This document shows positions 36,571 to 49,800 of a stretch of 64,000 nucleotides of DNA, piece by piece. The notes below the pieces were generated by a model. It was given only the letters and a program-made list of their open reading frames with translations, did not search any database and was not told the origin of the DNA. This DNA is from Pontederia crassipes (taxonomy: Eukaryota > Streptophyta > Magnoliopsida > Commelinales > Pontederiaceae). The first letter of the stretch is position 1. Each line of letters opens with the position of its first letter. The DNA is taken from positions 5,895,001 to 5,959,000 of the forward strand of contig CM060191.1 in NCBI GenBank assembly GCA_030549335.1, written 5' to 3'. The translations under genes and the position numbers were made by a program.

Positions 36571-36693
36571 CTCGGGAAAAAGGTTCATGGGACAAATAAC
36601 GCAAGCGTTAAGAGAGCCATGCTTAATCACCGGCGCATCATCCGTACACGCGTCCTCCCTTCCGTCGGATCGACGGATGGGAGCATGTTTCAA

Positions 36694-36708
36694 CGAATCT
36701 TCTCGAAA
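36694..36708 (-). promoter_or_regulatory. Heat-shock element upstream of galactinol synthase
   Basis: Plus strand CGAATCTTCTCGAAA equals nGAAnnTTCnnGAAn exactly, the three-unit binding site of heat-shock factors, about 245 bases upstream of the start codon and 130 upstream of the TATA-like site. Some galactinol synthase genes are known heat-shock factor targets (for example Arabidopsis GolS1). Confidence 0.65.
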
Positions 36709-36829
36709 GGAATATGTTTAATACCGTGAAGGCTCCAGAATATGAGGGCGTGATCACTCCGGGTACAATATAAATATCAGCGTGCCTCCAATAAGGAAGC
36801 CACAAATGTACCTCAATCTTCGTGCCCAT

Positions 36830-38217
36830 AAACGGATGCTGATAGATGTGGTTTCCTTAAATAGTGCCAGCGGCGTAACGTTGGGCACTGGTTCGAAAAG
36901 GAAGTAAATTACCCTCGACGACATATTTGTTACCCCCCCCCCCCCGATAAGGGATCCGAGACGGTGAAGGGATCCCACGTAATTATGATAAATAATGTTA
37001 ACATTTATTATTTGTTATTAATTACATGTTCTCTGTGCATGGAATGGAAGGGAATCGTCCGATGGGAATCGGATGGATTAAAAGAATATGTACAAGGAGG
37101 TGGTCGGTGCCAAAATTAACCAAATTAATGAACAATTAGGTTGATTTGATGACGCATGATTTGTGGTACCTTTTTTTTCTGTTCCATTTTTAGTAGTAAA
37201 TCTCTTCAGCTATTAAGTGTAGCACATATTTTCTTCTTTTTTATTATTCAAATAAAATATGCTAAAACAATCAACTTCATATGCAAAAAAAATTAAATAA
37301 TAAAATTCAAGTAATTAACTACTTACCAAAAACTAAAAAATCATAGATCATAATTCACAAATTTATGACTGTCATCCCGTTATTTTGAAAAATTAAAAAT
37401 CTTTCAATACTTTGTGAGTAATCATATCAACAGTTGTTGAGACTAATTCCTTAACTCATTTTGATCGCGCATGACGATCTTTTTTTTTTTAGAGGAAACC
37501 CTCTAGAGATTCTCGGTGTCTTGTACTCGAACAATTTCTAATATCTAATATATCGTCTTCTTTTTTTACAAAATCCCGTTATTTTTCATTTTAAACTTCT
37601 ATTACTTTATAAAGTATTACTATATATTTCGTTTTTATCTTTTCGGTGAGTGGTTAATTTTTTTATTTATTTTCTCTCTGTTGGAAAAATGGGTTCAACT
37701 GGGTTCATTTGTTGGACACTATTTTCCATTCTTTTTTTTCTGCTTTACTCAATGGTGGATTAATAAAGTTAATGTATTATTAATTAATACATAACAATTC
37801 TACTAGAGGACAATGGTATAGTTAGAATTTAGAAGAGACGTTTTAGCTTTTTGAGTTAGCTGTGTCTCAAACTCTTCTATTACATATTCCCATTTTTTAT
37901 ATTTATCATTTTTTTTATTTTTTCTTGACTTTATAGTATAAGTGTAAAGTAATTTGTCGCACATCAACATACATGGAGAAAAAGAAGGAAATTAATTTTC
38001 ACTCGTAAAATCTCAATAGCACTATTTTCTTCTAAATTATTTTATAACTATATTAAATATTATATATATATATATCTTGATAGTCAAAGTTAAAAAAATG
38101 TCTTTTAAAAAAAACACTTAAAATTTTAAGGGTGACAATAAAGAGATTCATAAAAAGAGGTTATCATTCTATTGATGTCATGACCAATTTTTATCAACCT
38201 CGATAATTTCACTAAAA

Positions 38218-38257
<40 letters not shown>

Positions 38258-40022
38258 GGATATCAATTAGTGTACACCGTGGAGTGTGTGATATTAACTT
38301 TCCAAACGTGCTAGAACTATGGAGAGAATGTTTCATAGGGTTACTTCATCAGTCAGGAACTTTAATTGGAGGTTAAGGAACCAATTAATTGGAGGTTCAT
38401 AGAACATGCTTGAACTTTGTACATAGGTCTACAAAATAGAATTATCCAAACCAATCTGCATGTGTGTGGAAAAAGTGTTTGAACTTTGAGTTCCTGCATG
38501 GTCCCACTCTTCTAACATATGATAAAAGAGTTAATTGCATTGGTGAGGCTGGTTGGTTGCTGTCACTTTTATGAACCAAAAGAAAAAAAAAAAGTTAGAC
38601 TTAAAAGCTGGCATGATTTTGGTGTGTGAAAAGTTTTGAGTGTTCATTCGACTGACTTGACATTTTAAAGTTGATTGATCAATTTTTCAATTTCAACATA
38701 ATCCAGGTGTTGTATCCATGTTAAAGAGATTCAGTCGATATTATTTTTACGTTTTAATAATTTTCAAACTTAATCTAAACTTCTATTTATCATAATGTTT
38801 TATAAATTCATTTTGTTCTGTTATTTATTTGCAATTCAATATTTTTTTTCAAGTTTTTGTATAAATTTATATTATATTTTATTGACAATTTAATTGATGA
38901 TTTCGTGGACATGGATCCACCGTCTAGTGCCTAGATATCTATTATTCATTTATATAACGTCGTAAAATATTAGTAACATTGAAAATAGGAATGAAATCAA
39001 ATAAGCATACGAAGGCCTTTAAAATATATATGAAATGACTTTAAGAGAATGTGATATGTGTGGTACAGATGGATGGAAGAAGGGGAATTGGAGAGGAGAG
39101 CGATCTAAGAGAGCTTCACCTACATGCGCCTCTTAAGCCCATGCCCCTGTTGATGATCTCATTCTCCCTTCCTCCTCCAAATCCAGTGGCTACTCTTCCC
39201 TTCAACCCCCCCATTTCGGGCTCTATCCCCAGCTCTAGCTCGCCTACAAGGCCGGCTTAACCATAAGATCATCAAAATCATAGCTTTAGATCTCAACTAA
39301 ATTAAGATTTTTAATAATTAATATATATATATATATACACTAAATGCTAAGCATAATTAAATTATTGCTTTTTTTCAATATTATCTTCATTTTAGATTAA
39401 TATTATTCTCATGTTTTTTTATATTTGCAGTGAAATCAAATATATATATTGTCAACAATTACAAATATTTCCTCTATTTTTACTAATGTAAATATCTTGT
39501 TGGTTAGTTTGAAAGAATTGTTCAATTCTTTAGTTTTTTAATGTATATATATGCGCGCGCTAGGGTTTAATTCTATCTCTAAATGTACTCGTACAATTTA
39601 TCATACAATACATTATAATCCTAATATAGATTAGGAGGGGAAGCACATCATATCAGTTAATAATTTACATATAAAAATCTAATCATTACATCACCCTATG
39701 AATTTTATCAATAAATTAATTCGTGAATAATAAATCAATGTGAATTAATATCAGATATATAGCATTAAGGCTTTATGATATAATATGCTATTATTTCCTA
39801 AACCTTCACGACATGATTACTACTACTCATTCTTATAATAAGCCTACAGAACGCATAAACACCATAATAAAAGACACGTGTTAATAGTGAATAATCATGT
39901 AATCACATGCCAAATAAAACGATAATTATGGATCTATGACACTCATATTTAATTTTAACATTTTAAAATCATTCTGTGATAAATCGGAAAACAATCATCA
40001 TTTCTCATAATGGTATCTTGTT
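36830..40022. other. AT-rich intergenic DNA
   Basis: No gene recognised. Contains a C-run at about 36935-36946 and a (TA)n microsatellite at 38220-38253, plus a short CGCGCGC run near 39553. A GC-richer patch at 39060-39260 is open on the plus strand but shows no domain. Confidence 0.45.
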
Positions 40023-40790
40023 GGATTTAACGAGCGTGTAACACCTATTTAGTGGAGCATCGTGAAACGCCCATATCATCATCATCCATTTCAGATTTAC
40101 GGCTCAGATTAAAACCACTAAACTACTTCCCCCTGACCACTAAACCACTTTCCCCTCCCCCCCCCCCCCCCCACCCACCTCTTTCTTCTCTACCCTCACT
40201 CTCTTCTCTCTTTCCTCTCTCTCCCCTCCGGCGTCCACGATTTACATTCGGCGCTCCCTGATCTGCGTCGCCACCGTCGCCACCTCCCCTCCGAGCTCTC
40301 TCTTCTCCGCGGTCACCGCCGTTGTCCCCGATCTACGCCGCCGCCTCTCCTCCGCTCCCCGATTTGCGTCGCCATCGCCCCGCCCGTCCCCTCCGATCTC
40401 TTCCCGATCTACGTTATCGCCGCTGCCCCTCTTCTCCGATCTCTCCCCGATCTGCGCCATCGTTGCTCCTCCTCTCCGATCTCTCCTCGATCCGTACCAC
40501 CGCCACCCCCTCCCCTCCGATCTCTCCTCGATCTGCTTCACCGCCGCCGTCCCTCCCCTCTGATCTCTTTCTTTTTTGCATTCACCGCCCTTGTCCCCAA
40601 TCTGCCTCGGCAGCCTGGGTGCCGACGATTGGTGGGGTGAGGTAGTTTCGAGAGTGGTTTTGAGGGAAGAGAGGTGGTTTTTTTTTTGTTTTAAGTTAGT
40701 TTTAATCTGAGTCTTAGATATGAAACAGACGAACTATGATGAAGCGTTTCATGATGCTCCACCAAATGGGTGTTACACGCCTATTAAACC
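40023..40790. mobile_element. TIR transposon with a C/T-rich, repeat-bearing interior
   Basis: The left end GCGTGTAACACCTATTT, GTGGAGCATCGTGAAACGC is matched by the complement of the right end (GCGTTTCATGATGCTCCAC, GGGTGTTACACGC). Similarity of the ends continues for roughly 85 bases to CTCAGATTAAAAC. Between them lies a strongly C/T-rich block (40180-40560) with repeated CCGATCTNCG and a poly-C run (about 40149-40171). Long TIRs are typical of Mutator-like elements, but I found no clean 9-base target duplication. The GC-rich interior, unlike its AT-rich surroundings, suggests captured genic sequence; the open frames there show no domain. Confidence 0.65.

Positions 40791-40829
<39 letters not shown>
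40791..40829. repeat. (CA)n(TA)n microsatellite
   Basis: A CA run passes directly into a TA run right next to the TIR element. Confidence 0.85.
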
Positions 40830-41126
40830 TGACGTTATATTTAAATTTTAAATTTTATTTAGTATATCGCTTTAGGCCTCCAATTCTGCCATGCTCGCCC
40901 AATCACTCCTTCCATGTTTAGGAGTCTCCACCGTCACCTTCCCCACGTCAGCTCCGCCAACTAATGGAGAGTATCATGAACGTGTCCGAGATCCTGAGTT
41001 CGGAAACTGCCCACTGCACTGCCATTTTATCAGTACTTCACAACCACACTTCACAACCCCATCACTCATCATGTCGCCCCATCCCACCGCTCCATACCCT
41101 CCATTAATTATTTTCCAAATAAACCG

Positions 41127-41369
41127 TTACACTATGTTTGGATTGAGGTGAAAGGAGGATAAAGAGGGGGAGGGGAAGGTAAAAAAAAAATTTCTCCTTG
41201 TTTGGATAAAATTTTAATGGAGGGGAATCTCCATTTTTTTCCCTCCATTTGTTCTATTTTATTTCAACCCCAAATTGGGGTGTAACAATTCCCTTCCCTT
41301 CCCTCCATTTATCTTCCCCCTCATTCTCTTCCCTTCCCCTTAATGACCCTTTATCCAAACATAGTGTTA
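41127..41369. mobile_element. Tourist-like MITE (PIF/Harbinger)
   Basis: The element 41130-41366 has terminal inverted repeats CACTATGTTTGGAT / ATCCAAACATAGTG and is flanked by TTA on both sides (41127-41129, 41367-41369), the target duplication of PIF/Harbinger elements. The 237 bases have no coding capacity. Confidence 0.85.
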
Positions 41370-41464
41370 AGCATGGAGTTTGGTTCCTCCCCTTTGAATA
41401 GATGTTGTGCCGAAATTCCCTTGACACCTCTACTCCGCTAGACTCCATATGTCCCTCCCAGTGA

Positions 41465-42143
41465 TGTAAGACCTAGCTCGATCGAACTGATGTTCGAAAG
41501 GGAAAATGTTTCAGACACCCATTTGACCTGTGTTGATCCAATCAAACTTAGTTAAAATTCGGGTCCAACCCACCGGGTTCATCCGACTCGTCCAATCAAT
41601 TTTTTTTATTTGTAGAAACTATAAAAAAGTTAAAAAGTAACTAAAAACTAGCTACGAGTAAGTTGGCTCATGACAATAATCTCTTCGTCGATTAGGTTAT
41701 AAATAGTTCGAGATTAATTTGGTGAAGATGATTGGTGACTTGCGAATGATGAGTAGTAGTAATGTTTGATTGTGATCACATCATCTTCTCTAATTGGTAA
41801 ATTATTTTTAAATTTTTTTCTCCAGATTTGTTTTCCATCAAGAGAGTCTATTTGGTACATGAATGCATTTTATCTTTAATTTATATGGAACTTCTATCTT
41901 TTATTAGTACACTATTTTTAATCATATTGTTTTACTTTGAAATAAACATTATATTAACTTATATAGAACTTTTCATCTTAATTCAGGTGGGATGGATCAA
42001 TTTTAATAAGATATTACTATACTAAAATATTATTTCACTTTATTTATTTATTTCTAACTTAATTTTACTATTTTGTATTAATTTATTTTTATTCGGTCCG
42101 CCCCGTTGATAAATCTTGGTCGAAGGTTGGGTCGGGTCTTACA
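41465..42143. mobile_element. Possible TIR element
   Basis: Ends TGTAAGACCT and GGGTCTTACA are inverted 9-base matches. The inner flanks hold GGGTCCAACCCACCGGGTTC and GGTTGGGTCGGG, like other low-copy TIR elements in this window (58640, 63265). No target duplication. Confidence 0.3.
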
Positions 42144-42428
42144 ACATTGGTCCCTGCTCGTTACCAATGGTCACGATGGGGCATGTTCCCATGATGGTTG
42201 ATGTGTCCATCCAGACCTTACCTACCACCACTTGTCTCCCTTTCGTTTGCTTGCGCTGCACATGACCTCTTCGGTCACCAACTCCTTGGTCGACGTCGTC
42301 CCCCCCACCTCCCAGCACAAGTATACTCCACTTGGATCCTTCCTCTTGAAATTGCATCGTGACGTGGTCTAAGCGATCATGGACTATTTCTAGCAGGCGA
42401 GTTGTTCGCTTATTCCCACCACATAGTT

Positions 42429-42552
42429 CGAATTTGAAGATGAGGAGATGTCTCATCTAGAGCTTCTCGCCTCTCATCCCCTAAGTCTTCCCGAATTTGA
42501 AGACGAGATGTCTCATCTAGAGCTTCTCGCCTCTCATCCCCTAAGTCTTCCC
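42429..42552. repeat. Two-copy tandem repeat, 62-base step
   Basis: GAATTTGAAGATGAGGAGAT... at 42429 is repeated from 42491 with a 3-base difference, both ending CCCCTAAGTCTTCCC. It lies before the LINE remnant and encodes nothing recognised. Confidence 0.75.
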
Positions 42553-42990
42553 AGCGATGGGGGACGGTGGTGAGGGGCAATTGCATCTCTCGTCGGCCAA
42601 GACTCAGAAGCCACACGTAAAGCGGAAATCTTTATCGAGAATTTAATCTAACAAAATCATAAATGTGCAGAAATCATGAGTGCATGCTGGATGGGTCTTC
42701 TCGATTGTCACCCTCGGATGAAGATCCTCATATGAAATTGTCGCGAGATATTTAATAGCAATGCTCGTGACAGCTTAGCTGATTGCATCCACAACCAACA
42801 CCTAGAACTTTTATTATTAGTTGAAACACACACAAATGAGGTAAACTCTAAACGTGTCTTTCGTTACCTTGGGCATCGATGGACAAGTATTTTTCAAGCA
42901 GGCACTAGCTCGGTTGGAGGTATCCTGCTCGCTTGATGCCTCCATAATCTCCATGTAACGAGTATCTTAACCTCTTCGCATGTTTTACAT

Positions 42991-45900
42991 GTGGTCATCT
43001 CATATGATTCTTTCTCCTTCCTCCTATTTGGTGTTTATACTAATGTTCTTTGTACTTCTTGTTTGGGTTTGTGGAAATCTCTTGCGGCTTTACATATTGA
43101 TAATTTCCCATTGCTCTTAATTCATGATTTTAATACAATCTTGCATCCATATGAGAAACACAAAGAGGTCTCCCTTTCATTTTGCCAGGATCAATCGATT
43201 GCTTGCATATGTATTTCGCTTCAGGGTCTCTTTGACATCCCACCATTTGGTGTCCCTTCAACCTAATGTAACAATCAGTGTGGCAAAGTTTGTATCCTAT
43301 GTTTGCTTGATAGATGTCTGTTGAACTATCATTGGATTTATGTCTTCCCCTCCCTCACTCCTCGAACTCTCGACTGCATTGCCTCTAACCATTCCCCCTC
43401 AATTTTTGACACTAACCACTATTGCCTTCCTCCCTCCTTCATGATCAAGCAATTGATGCATCTTTAAAAAACACTCTTCAACAATCTCTTCATTGGAACA
43501 TGCATGATTAGGTAGCTGGAAACCTGAATCAAGGCCACTAAGGATCACATACGAGCCCTTGAGCTTAAGGACTCTTCTACTAGTATTTGCCCTTACAATG
43601 TTTCCTTCCTAAAAATCGCATACAACCTCCATGCTACTTTACTATGTCAAATTAACTTAAAATGGTTGAGCAAATTCCATGCAACCTAACTCAGAAATGG
43701 GACAAAAATACCTCCTTTCATTTAAGCATTGTGGTCGAACATCGTACCAATCTCATCCTTGTCATTCGGGATTTTTCCGGCCACCACAATTCAATGCTAA
43801 TCCTTGCCCTCCGATCGACCTCTCCCTCTAACCAACCCTCCCTTCCCTTTCTCCATCTTGGCACCACCACCTCATCTAGTTGGTCACTAATAGTGAGATT
43901 CATGCCTATCTCTAGACCGTGCCTCTCGGCAAGGCTCTGGGATTTGATGTCTACATCACTGAGTTTTTCAAGTATAATTAGCACATGTTGGTGACTAGAT
44001 TTTCCTATTCATTAAGATTTTCTTCCTATCTAGTTCTATGCCCTTGGGTTAGGGTGAAACCTTCCTCGTCTTCATCCCCAAAAAATCCTAATCCACGGGT
44101 CATCACCAACTATCGGCCTATCAATCTACCTTTGCCACCGGCTACTCGTCAAGATCCTTTTGAATGCCTATGCCCCACCCTCTCTATGCTCATTGACGTT
44201 TGCCAAATTTGACCGTTCCATTTAGGACAATATTTTTATCATCCAAGAACTTGTCCATTCAATGAATTTATGGTATAATTAAAATATGTTAATTAAATTC
44301 GATATGGATGAAGGCTTTTGATAAAATATCCTGAAAGGTTATATGAAATATCCTTACTCAATGAACTTCCCTCCCCATTTTGTCAACTGGATTAAGAGTT
44401 GCATCTCCTCCCCCACCTTCACATACTATGTAAATGGTGCCCAGTCGGCACACCCTTTCACAACTTCCACGGCATTTGCCAAGTAGATTAATTATTCCCT
44501 TATTTATTTATCCTTCCTTCTCGGCTCTTCTCCTCGATTATCCAAGATGAGGTGGACCATTGATTTAGTCATATTTTATTCGCAAATGACCTGCTCATTT
44601 GTGCCTCTACCATGGTAAAAAATTGTAGGCGCATCAAAAGCATTTTTCAACGTTATATGATGCTTTCTGGTCAACATCCAATTCTTGACAATTTTAGGTC
44701 TTTCTCCCATCAAAGTTGAACCTACGCCATCACGATCGCATTCAGGACCTCCATATCCGTGTTGGCTCATACCCTTTCATGTACCTTGATGTCCCAATCA
44801 CATATAAGTGTCTTGTCATCCCACCAGCAATCATTTCTAATACACAAAATTTCTAATCGACTCTTTAGCGAGAAAGCTAAGTTCCTCAACCCCGTTGAGA
44901 AAATAATTCTTATAAACTCGATCTTGAATTCTATCCCTATTCACACCCTATCATCAGTTCACATTTCCAATGGGATAATTCTTGCCTTAAAAAAAGTTCT
45001 TTTGGTCCTCGGATGACACTTGTTCTGGTCTTTACCTCATTAATTGGCATACGATCCAGCAAAATCGACACTTGAGCAACCTCGACGTTGGTAACCTAAA
45101 TGTTATCCGCAAATTCCTAATCACCAAAAGACTCTTCTTTGCTCTCTAACTCTCATTATGATCTTTGGTCCCAACTTGTATTGCAGAAATATAAACCCAT
45201 GCGACCCTGGTCTGTGCCTTCACCTTTGTCCTTGGAACATGTTGCTTCGGGACCATGACAAGCTTGGCATGCGACACCTCATTGGAAATTATGCATTTAC
45301 CAACCTCCTCAAGGTCCCTTGTCTCCTCGTCACTCCATCTCCCATCTTCATCTTCATTGATCGCGATCTCACCAATATGATCGCATCCTCTTTGATCACA
45401 AATGGCTCTTGAAATCTTCACGTCCTTACGTTATATTTTGATTGTTTCCTGCATCACTTCCATTTTTTTGCCTATTTCGTCCAAGGATGGCAAGTGGGTC
45501 TAGGTGCATGCCTGCACACCTGTAGTATTTATAAATTTCTTACTTCGTTGGATTCAACGAATCATGTGGATAGACAGACTAAAAGATTTCGTGGTGCATT
45601 CCGGCATCCCCCAAGGTTTTGCACTTTGCTTGGAAACTCCTTCACCATAAGCTTCCCACTCGCTCTATGATCAACCGTTTCTCGTCATCCACCGACCCTC
45701 CTTACCCTCTTTGCGATCGTGCGCTAGAATACCTATTTTTTTCAATGCCCTACCATTACTCCCATCTGGACCATGATCACATGAATTATGATTACATGAA
45801 TTACCCTTTTTCCTATTTTACCTCTTGGTTGTTCGATGGCTAGTTGATGCACGAAAAATTATACATTAGTTTAGGTTATTTAACTTGCATTTTAGAAATT

Positions 45901-46690
45901 GTTTGTGTTTAGAAAGAAGATAATTGATTTATTTTTACAAATTTTTTATCTAAATTTAATTTCTACTTAAGTTTAAACAATTTTATTGCAAAAAATTAAA
46001 ACAACAAGAAAATGGCAAAAAAAACAAGTCACAAATAAAAATTACAATAATTATAGCTTCTGTCATGGTCGTGCCTTCACTAGCTATCCAAGGGGAATCA
46101 CCTCCGATAATCTTCTAGGCTCAAGCTCCTATCATGTATCACTTACACTCTTTGGGGATTTAGAATACACATAACAATGTAATATTTTATTCCACATAAA
46201 CTACTATCCATGATTCTTGTATGTGCCGAGGCATGTTGTAATCAATATATTAATACCCACTTACATGAGGACACCCCCATTACGAAACTCATATGGGTGA
46301 GGCAGAAGCACTGACGAACGAATCCTTTACGGGTCCGAGGGTGTGCGGGCCCAATCCATACTCACTAATCGTTCGTCTATGTAGGTTCTCTTGATTGTCG
46401 GTTTTCTTTTGTTCTTGAAGCCGAGGATCTCCTCTAAGGATTGTGTGACTCTTCCAATCTACTTAGCATTTTGCAGAAGAATGACTAGATTCCTTGGCGC
46501 ATTGCGAATCTTATCGCTAACATACTAACAATGCTTGATCTATTTCAATTTTTTGAAATCAAACATGTACATCGCCAGTCCAATTTTCTTTCTAATTGCC
46601 TATCTTTCGTCCACTACTCTTGGGCGGAGCTGCCCCTTCCGGCCTTTGGGATATTTTGAAATTGGACGCTACTGGCAGATAACTTTTTAA
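42991..46690 (+). pseudogene. Degenerate L1-type LINE
   Basis: Plus-strand pieces in order: endonuclease block LLLIHDFNTILHPYEKH (43110-43165), reverse-transcriptase start NPRVITNYRPINLP (44090-44130), FANDLLICAS (44577-44610, where active elements have an acidic Y/FADD box), EKIILINSILNSIPIHTLSS (44900-44960), a zf-RVT block WKLLHHKLPTRSMINRF ... YPLCDR (45628-45720), and an RNase H-like tail FEIKHVHRQSNFLSNCLSF (46550-46610). Numerous stops and frameshifts break it. About 600 bases between 45840 and 46430 show no LINE coding and may be an insertion. It is inactive. Confidence 0.75.
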
Positions 46691-46754
46691 TTTTTAAAAG
46701 ATAAATAAAAAGGGAAAAAAACATTTTTTAAACCTGGAAGGCGTTGGTTGGGTT

Positions 46755-46788
46755 AGGCCCATTAAATATTTCTCTCACTAGCCCATAT
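46755..46788 (+). promoter_or_regulatory. Site II / UP1-type motifs upstream of plastid S1
   Basis: AGGCCCATTA at 46755-46764 and AGCCCATAT at 46780-46788, 105-140 bases before the ATG. GGCCCA motifs of this kind are known in promoters of plant ribosomal and plastid-biogenesis genes. Confidence 0.5.
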
Positions 46789-46892
46789 ATCGGGCTACTG
46801 CTTTCATTTCTGCCGTTGGAAATGGATAGATAGGCAAACAGATAGCGAGACAGAACGAAGAGTAGACTAGCGAGGCAAAGGTGAAACAAATA

Positions 46893-49800
46893 ATGGCGAC
46901 TTTGGTGCACCACCAGTTCGCCGGACTCCGCTGCCCGCCGCTCTCCGCCTCTTGCCCGAGCATCGCGAAGTCACCTTCCTCCGCCTCCGTCGCCGGGAGA
47001 GCGCTGGCGAGGCACTCGGTGATCACTGCTGCTGTCATCGCCGGCACCTACGCGCTCACCCCGGCCCAGAAGGAGCGACAGAAGCTGAAGGAGATCTTTG
47101 AAGAAGCCTACGATCGCTGCCGCAGGGCTCCCACGGAGGGCGTCGCCTTCACCGTAGAGGACTTCCACACGGCTATCGAGAAGTATGATTTCGACTCCGA
47201 AATCGGCACGAAGGTCTCGCCTTTTACCTCTAAATTAAGCAGTTTTAGTGCCTTTGCGAACCTAAAGATCCCGCTTTTCATATTGTTCGTCTGTGTGCTA
47301 AACTAGATTTGCGATCACTTTAGGGTGTAAGTTCACTGCATTGCCCACTTTTATCTTAAATTGCTAGCAATACTTGTTTAGTATGCATAACTAATCTATA
47401 TGGCAATCCATATTAATTGTTTACAAGAAAATAAATATTTATGAGTTAATATTCAATTTTTACCAATATACCCCTAATAAAAAAATTATGTTTAAATATA
47501 TAAATTATTTTTAACTTCTTAAACTTAAATCACAAATATATATTCTCACTTATAAAATTAAATTTATAAAATAATTAATATATTTTTAATATGGTAATAA
47601 TATATTCATAATAATTAACTAATATTTATTTGATTAATTTTATAATTTATTTAATTATTGTTATAATTTATTCAATGTGTTTTATGATTTTATTTAAATA
47701 AAACTATAAAGGACAAATGCGGAAAGTGAAATTGAATTATAATTTAGGTGGTAATATGAATTGCCTCCCCTCCCGTATGCTGTGGATTGCCGATTGCCCA
47801 TTACTTGTCCTAAGTGAATAGGATAATGTAGTGAGCCCAAGTAATTTAATACAACATTATCTGAAAAATTACCACTAGAGAAACGTTCCCTTAATTACTG
47901 TGACGTCTTTCTCCTAAATGTTACGCTAATAGTATTCAGACATCTGGTATGCATAAGTGACTTTATGCTCATGCATTTACTTGTAAATACTTGGCGGTAT
48001 TCATTGTGACAAAATCTTTCTCCTGCTTCTTTTTATGTTTATTCATTTTTCCAGGTTAAAGGAACAGTCTTTATGACGGATGCTAATGGTGCACTAGTGG
48101 ATATAACAGCAAAGTCCTCTGCATACTTGCCACTCCAAGAAGCATGTATTCACAAAATAAGGCATGTTTCTGAGGCGGGCATCTATCCTGGACTGATTGA
48201 AGAATTTGTTGTCATTGGCGAGAACAATTCAGATGATAGCTTGGTCTTAAGTTTGAAGTCAATTCAGTATGACACCGCATGGGAGAGGTGTAGGCAGCTT
48301 CAAGCTGAAGATGTAGTTGTCAAGGGTAAGGTGAGAGTTCTTGCATAATTTTCTAGTTTGATTTAACTGTTGGAGATGCCGACGGGGTGATGAATTTTCA
48401 TATGGCATGTAATTTCGTTTATTATTTTTTTTCAATTTATTTAGTGAAGCTGTCTTTTAAATGGGGTTTCTCCTTGCGTTTAACTTTTCTAGCATTCCTA
48501 TGCTCACACTGATTACTAACTCAAGATAAATAATCACTAATTACCCATTTATTTGAACGTCATCCTAAGTTGTCTTGCTATGACTTCTCTGTTTACTTAT
48601 AATACCTTTTTTTCCGTTATTGTGAAAGATCCTTCTTTATATAAACATGAGTCATATTTCATTATGCTGATTCTGTTGCCATAGACTATGAAACGAGCAT
48701 TCCAGAGAAATTACATATTTTAAGCTATTCAATCATCTATGGGTAATCACCAATAGTTTATCTGTTTGAATGGAATGATTTGGAATTTGATGTTGTTATA
48801 TCTGTTCAATGTTAATATGCAAACTGCACAACTATCACAGATGAATATCTTACAGGAGTGTTTATTATGAATATACATTTGTATACCCTGGGGTTGATGC
48901 AATGCAACTAATCACCTAGAATAAGCTCTTAGAAAGAAGATTTGAATTCATTTTTTTTTCAGATTTCTTGTGAATCTTCTATGTGATGGATGGCAATCTT
49001 CTAACTTGTATCATTGTTATCTTGTTTGCTTAGACTTCTTATCACTTTCATGCAACTGTTTCCTATTTTGGTAACAGATTGTAGGTGGAAATAAAGGAGG
49101 TGTAGTTGCAATTGTGGAGGGCCTTCGTGGGTTCGTACCATTTTCACAAATATCAACGGTTCGTGTTTTTTGCTCAACTATGATTTTGTTGATTTCTGTT
49201 GGATTCCAAGAGTGATTAGCTTGCCTACAGCATGACTTGGTTTTTCACAAATATCAACGGTTCGTGTTTTTTGCTCAACTATGATTTTGTTGATTTCTGT
49301 TGGATTCCAAGATTGATTAGCTTGCCTACAGCATGACTTGGTTAATCCATTGGTATTTTCCTTGCTTCATATGAGTACTTCGAGTTGAGATGAAATTTAT
49401 TACTTAACTGATTGTGGATATTTAAGATTCCTTGTCCCCTTCCCTTTGTTAATCTGTTTTATTATTTGGGTTAGTTCATCTTAGTACCCTTGTTAATGTT
49501 GTTGTGAAATGGAAATTTTCCCTCAAACATAATAAATTGATATCCTTTGTTGTTAAAAAGAAATCAAAGTCTTGAATATGAGGCAAAGAGTGGGGTTGCC
49601 TTCTATCCAGTCACATGAGATGAAGAGGGTTGATGGGGCTGCCCCATCTTCCACACTGCTCCCCGGAAAGGAGGAGGCAGTCCCAATCCCCTCCTCCTCT
49701 TATACGCGAAATAGGTGAATACAAAATTAAGTTATAGGACAACAGGGGAAAAATGAGTTAACTCTTACTATTTTCTTTTGGCATAACTTTCATTCTGCAT

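Noticed and set aside
40322-40645. 107-codon Pro/Ser/Arg-rich frame inside the TIR element
   Set aside because: Low-complexity translation of a C/T-rich repeat; kept only as a note on possible capture.
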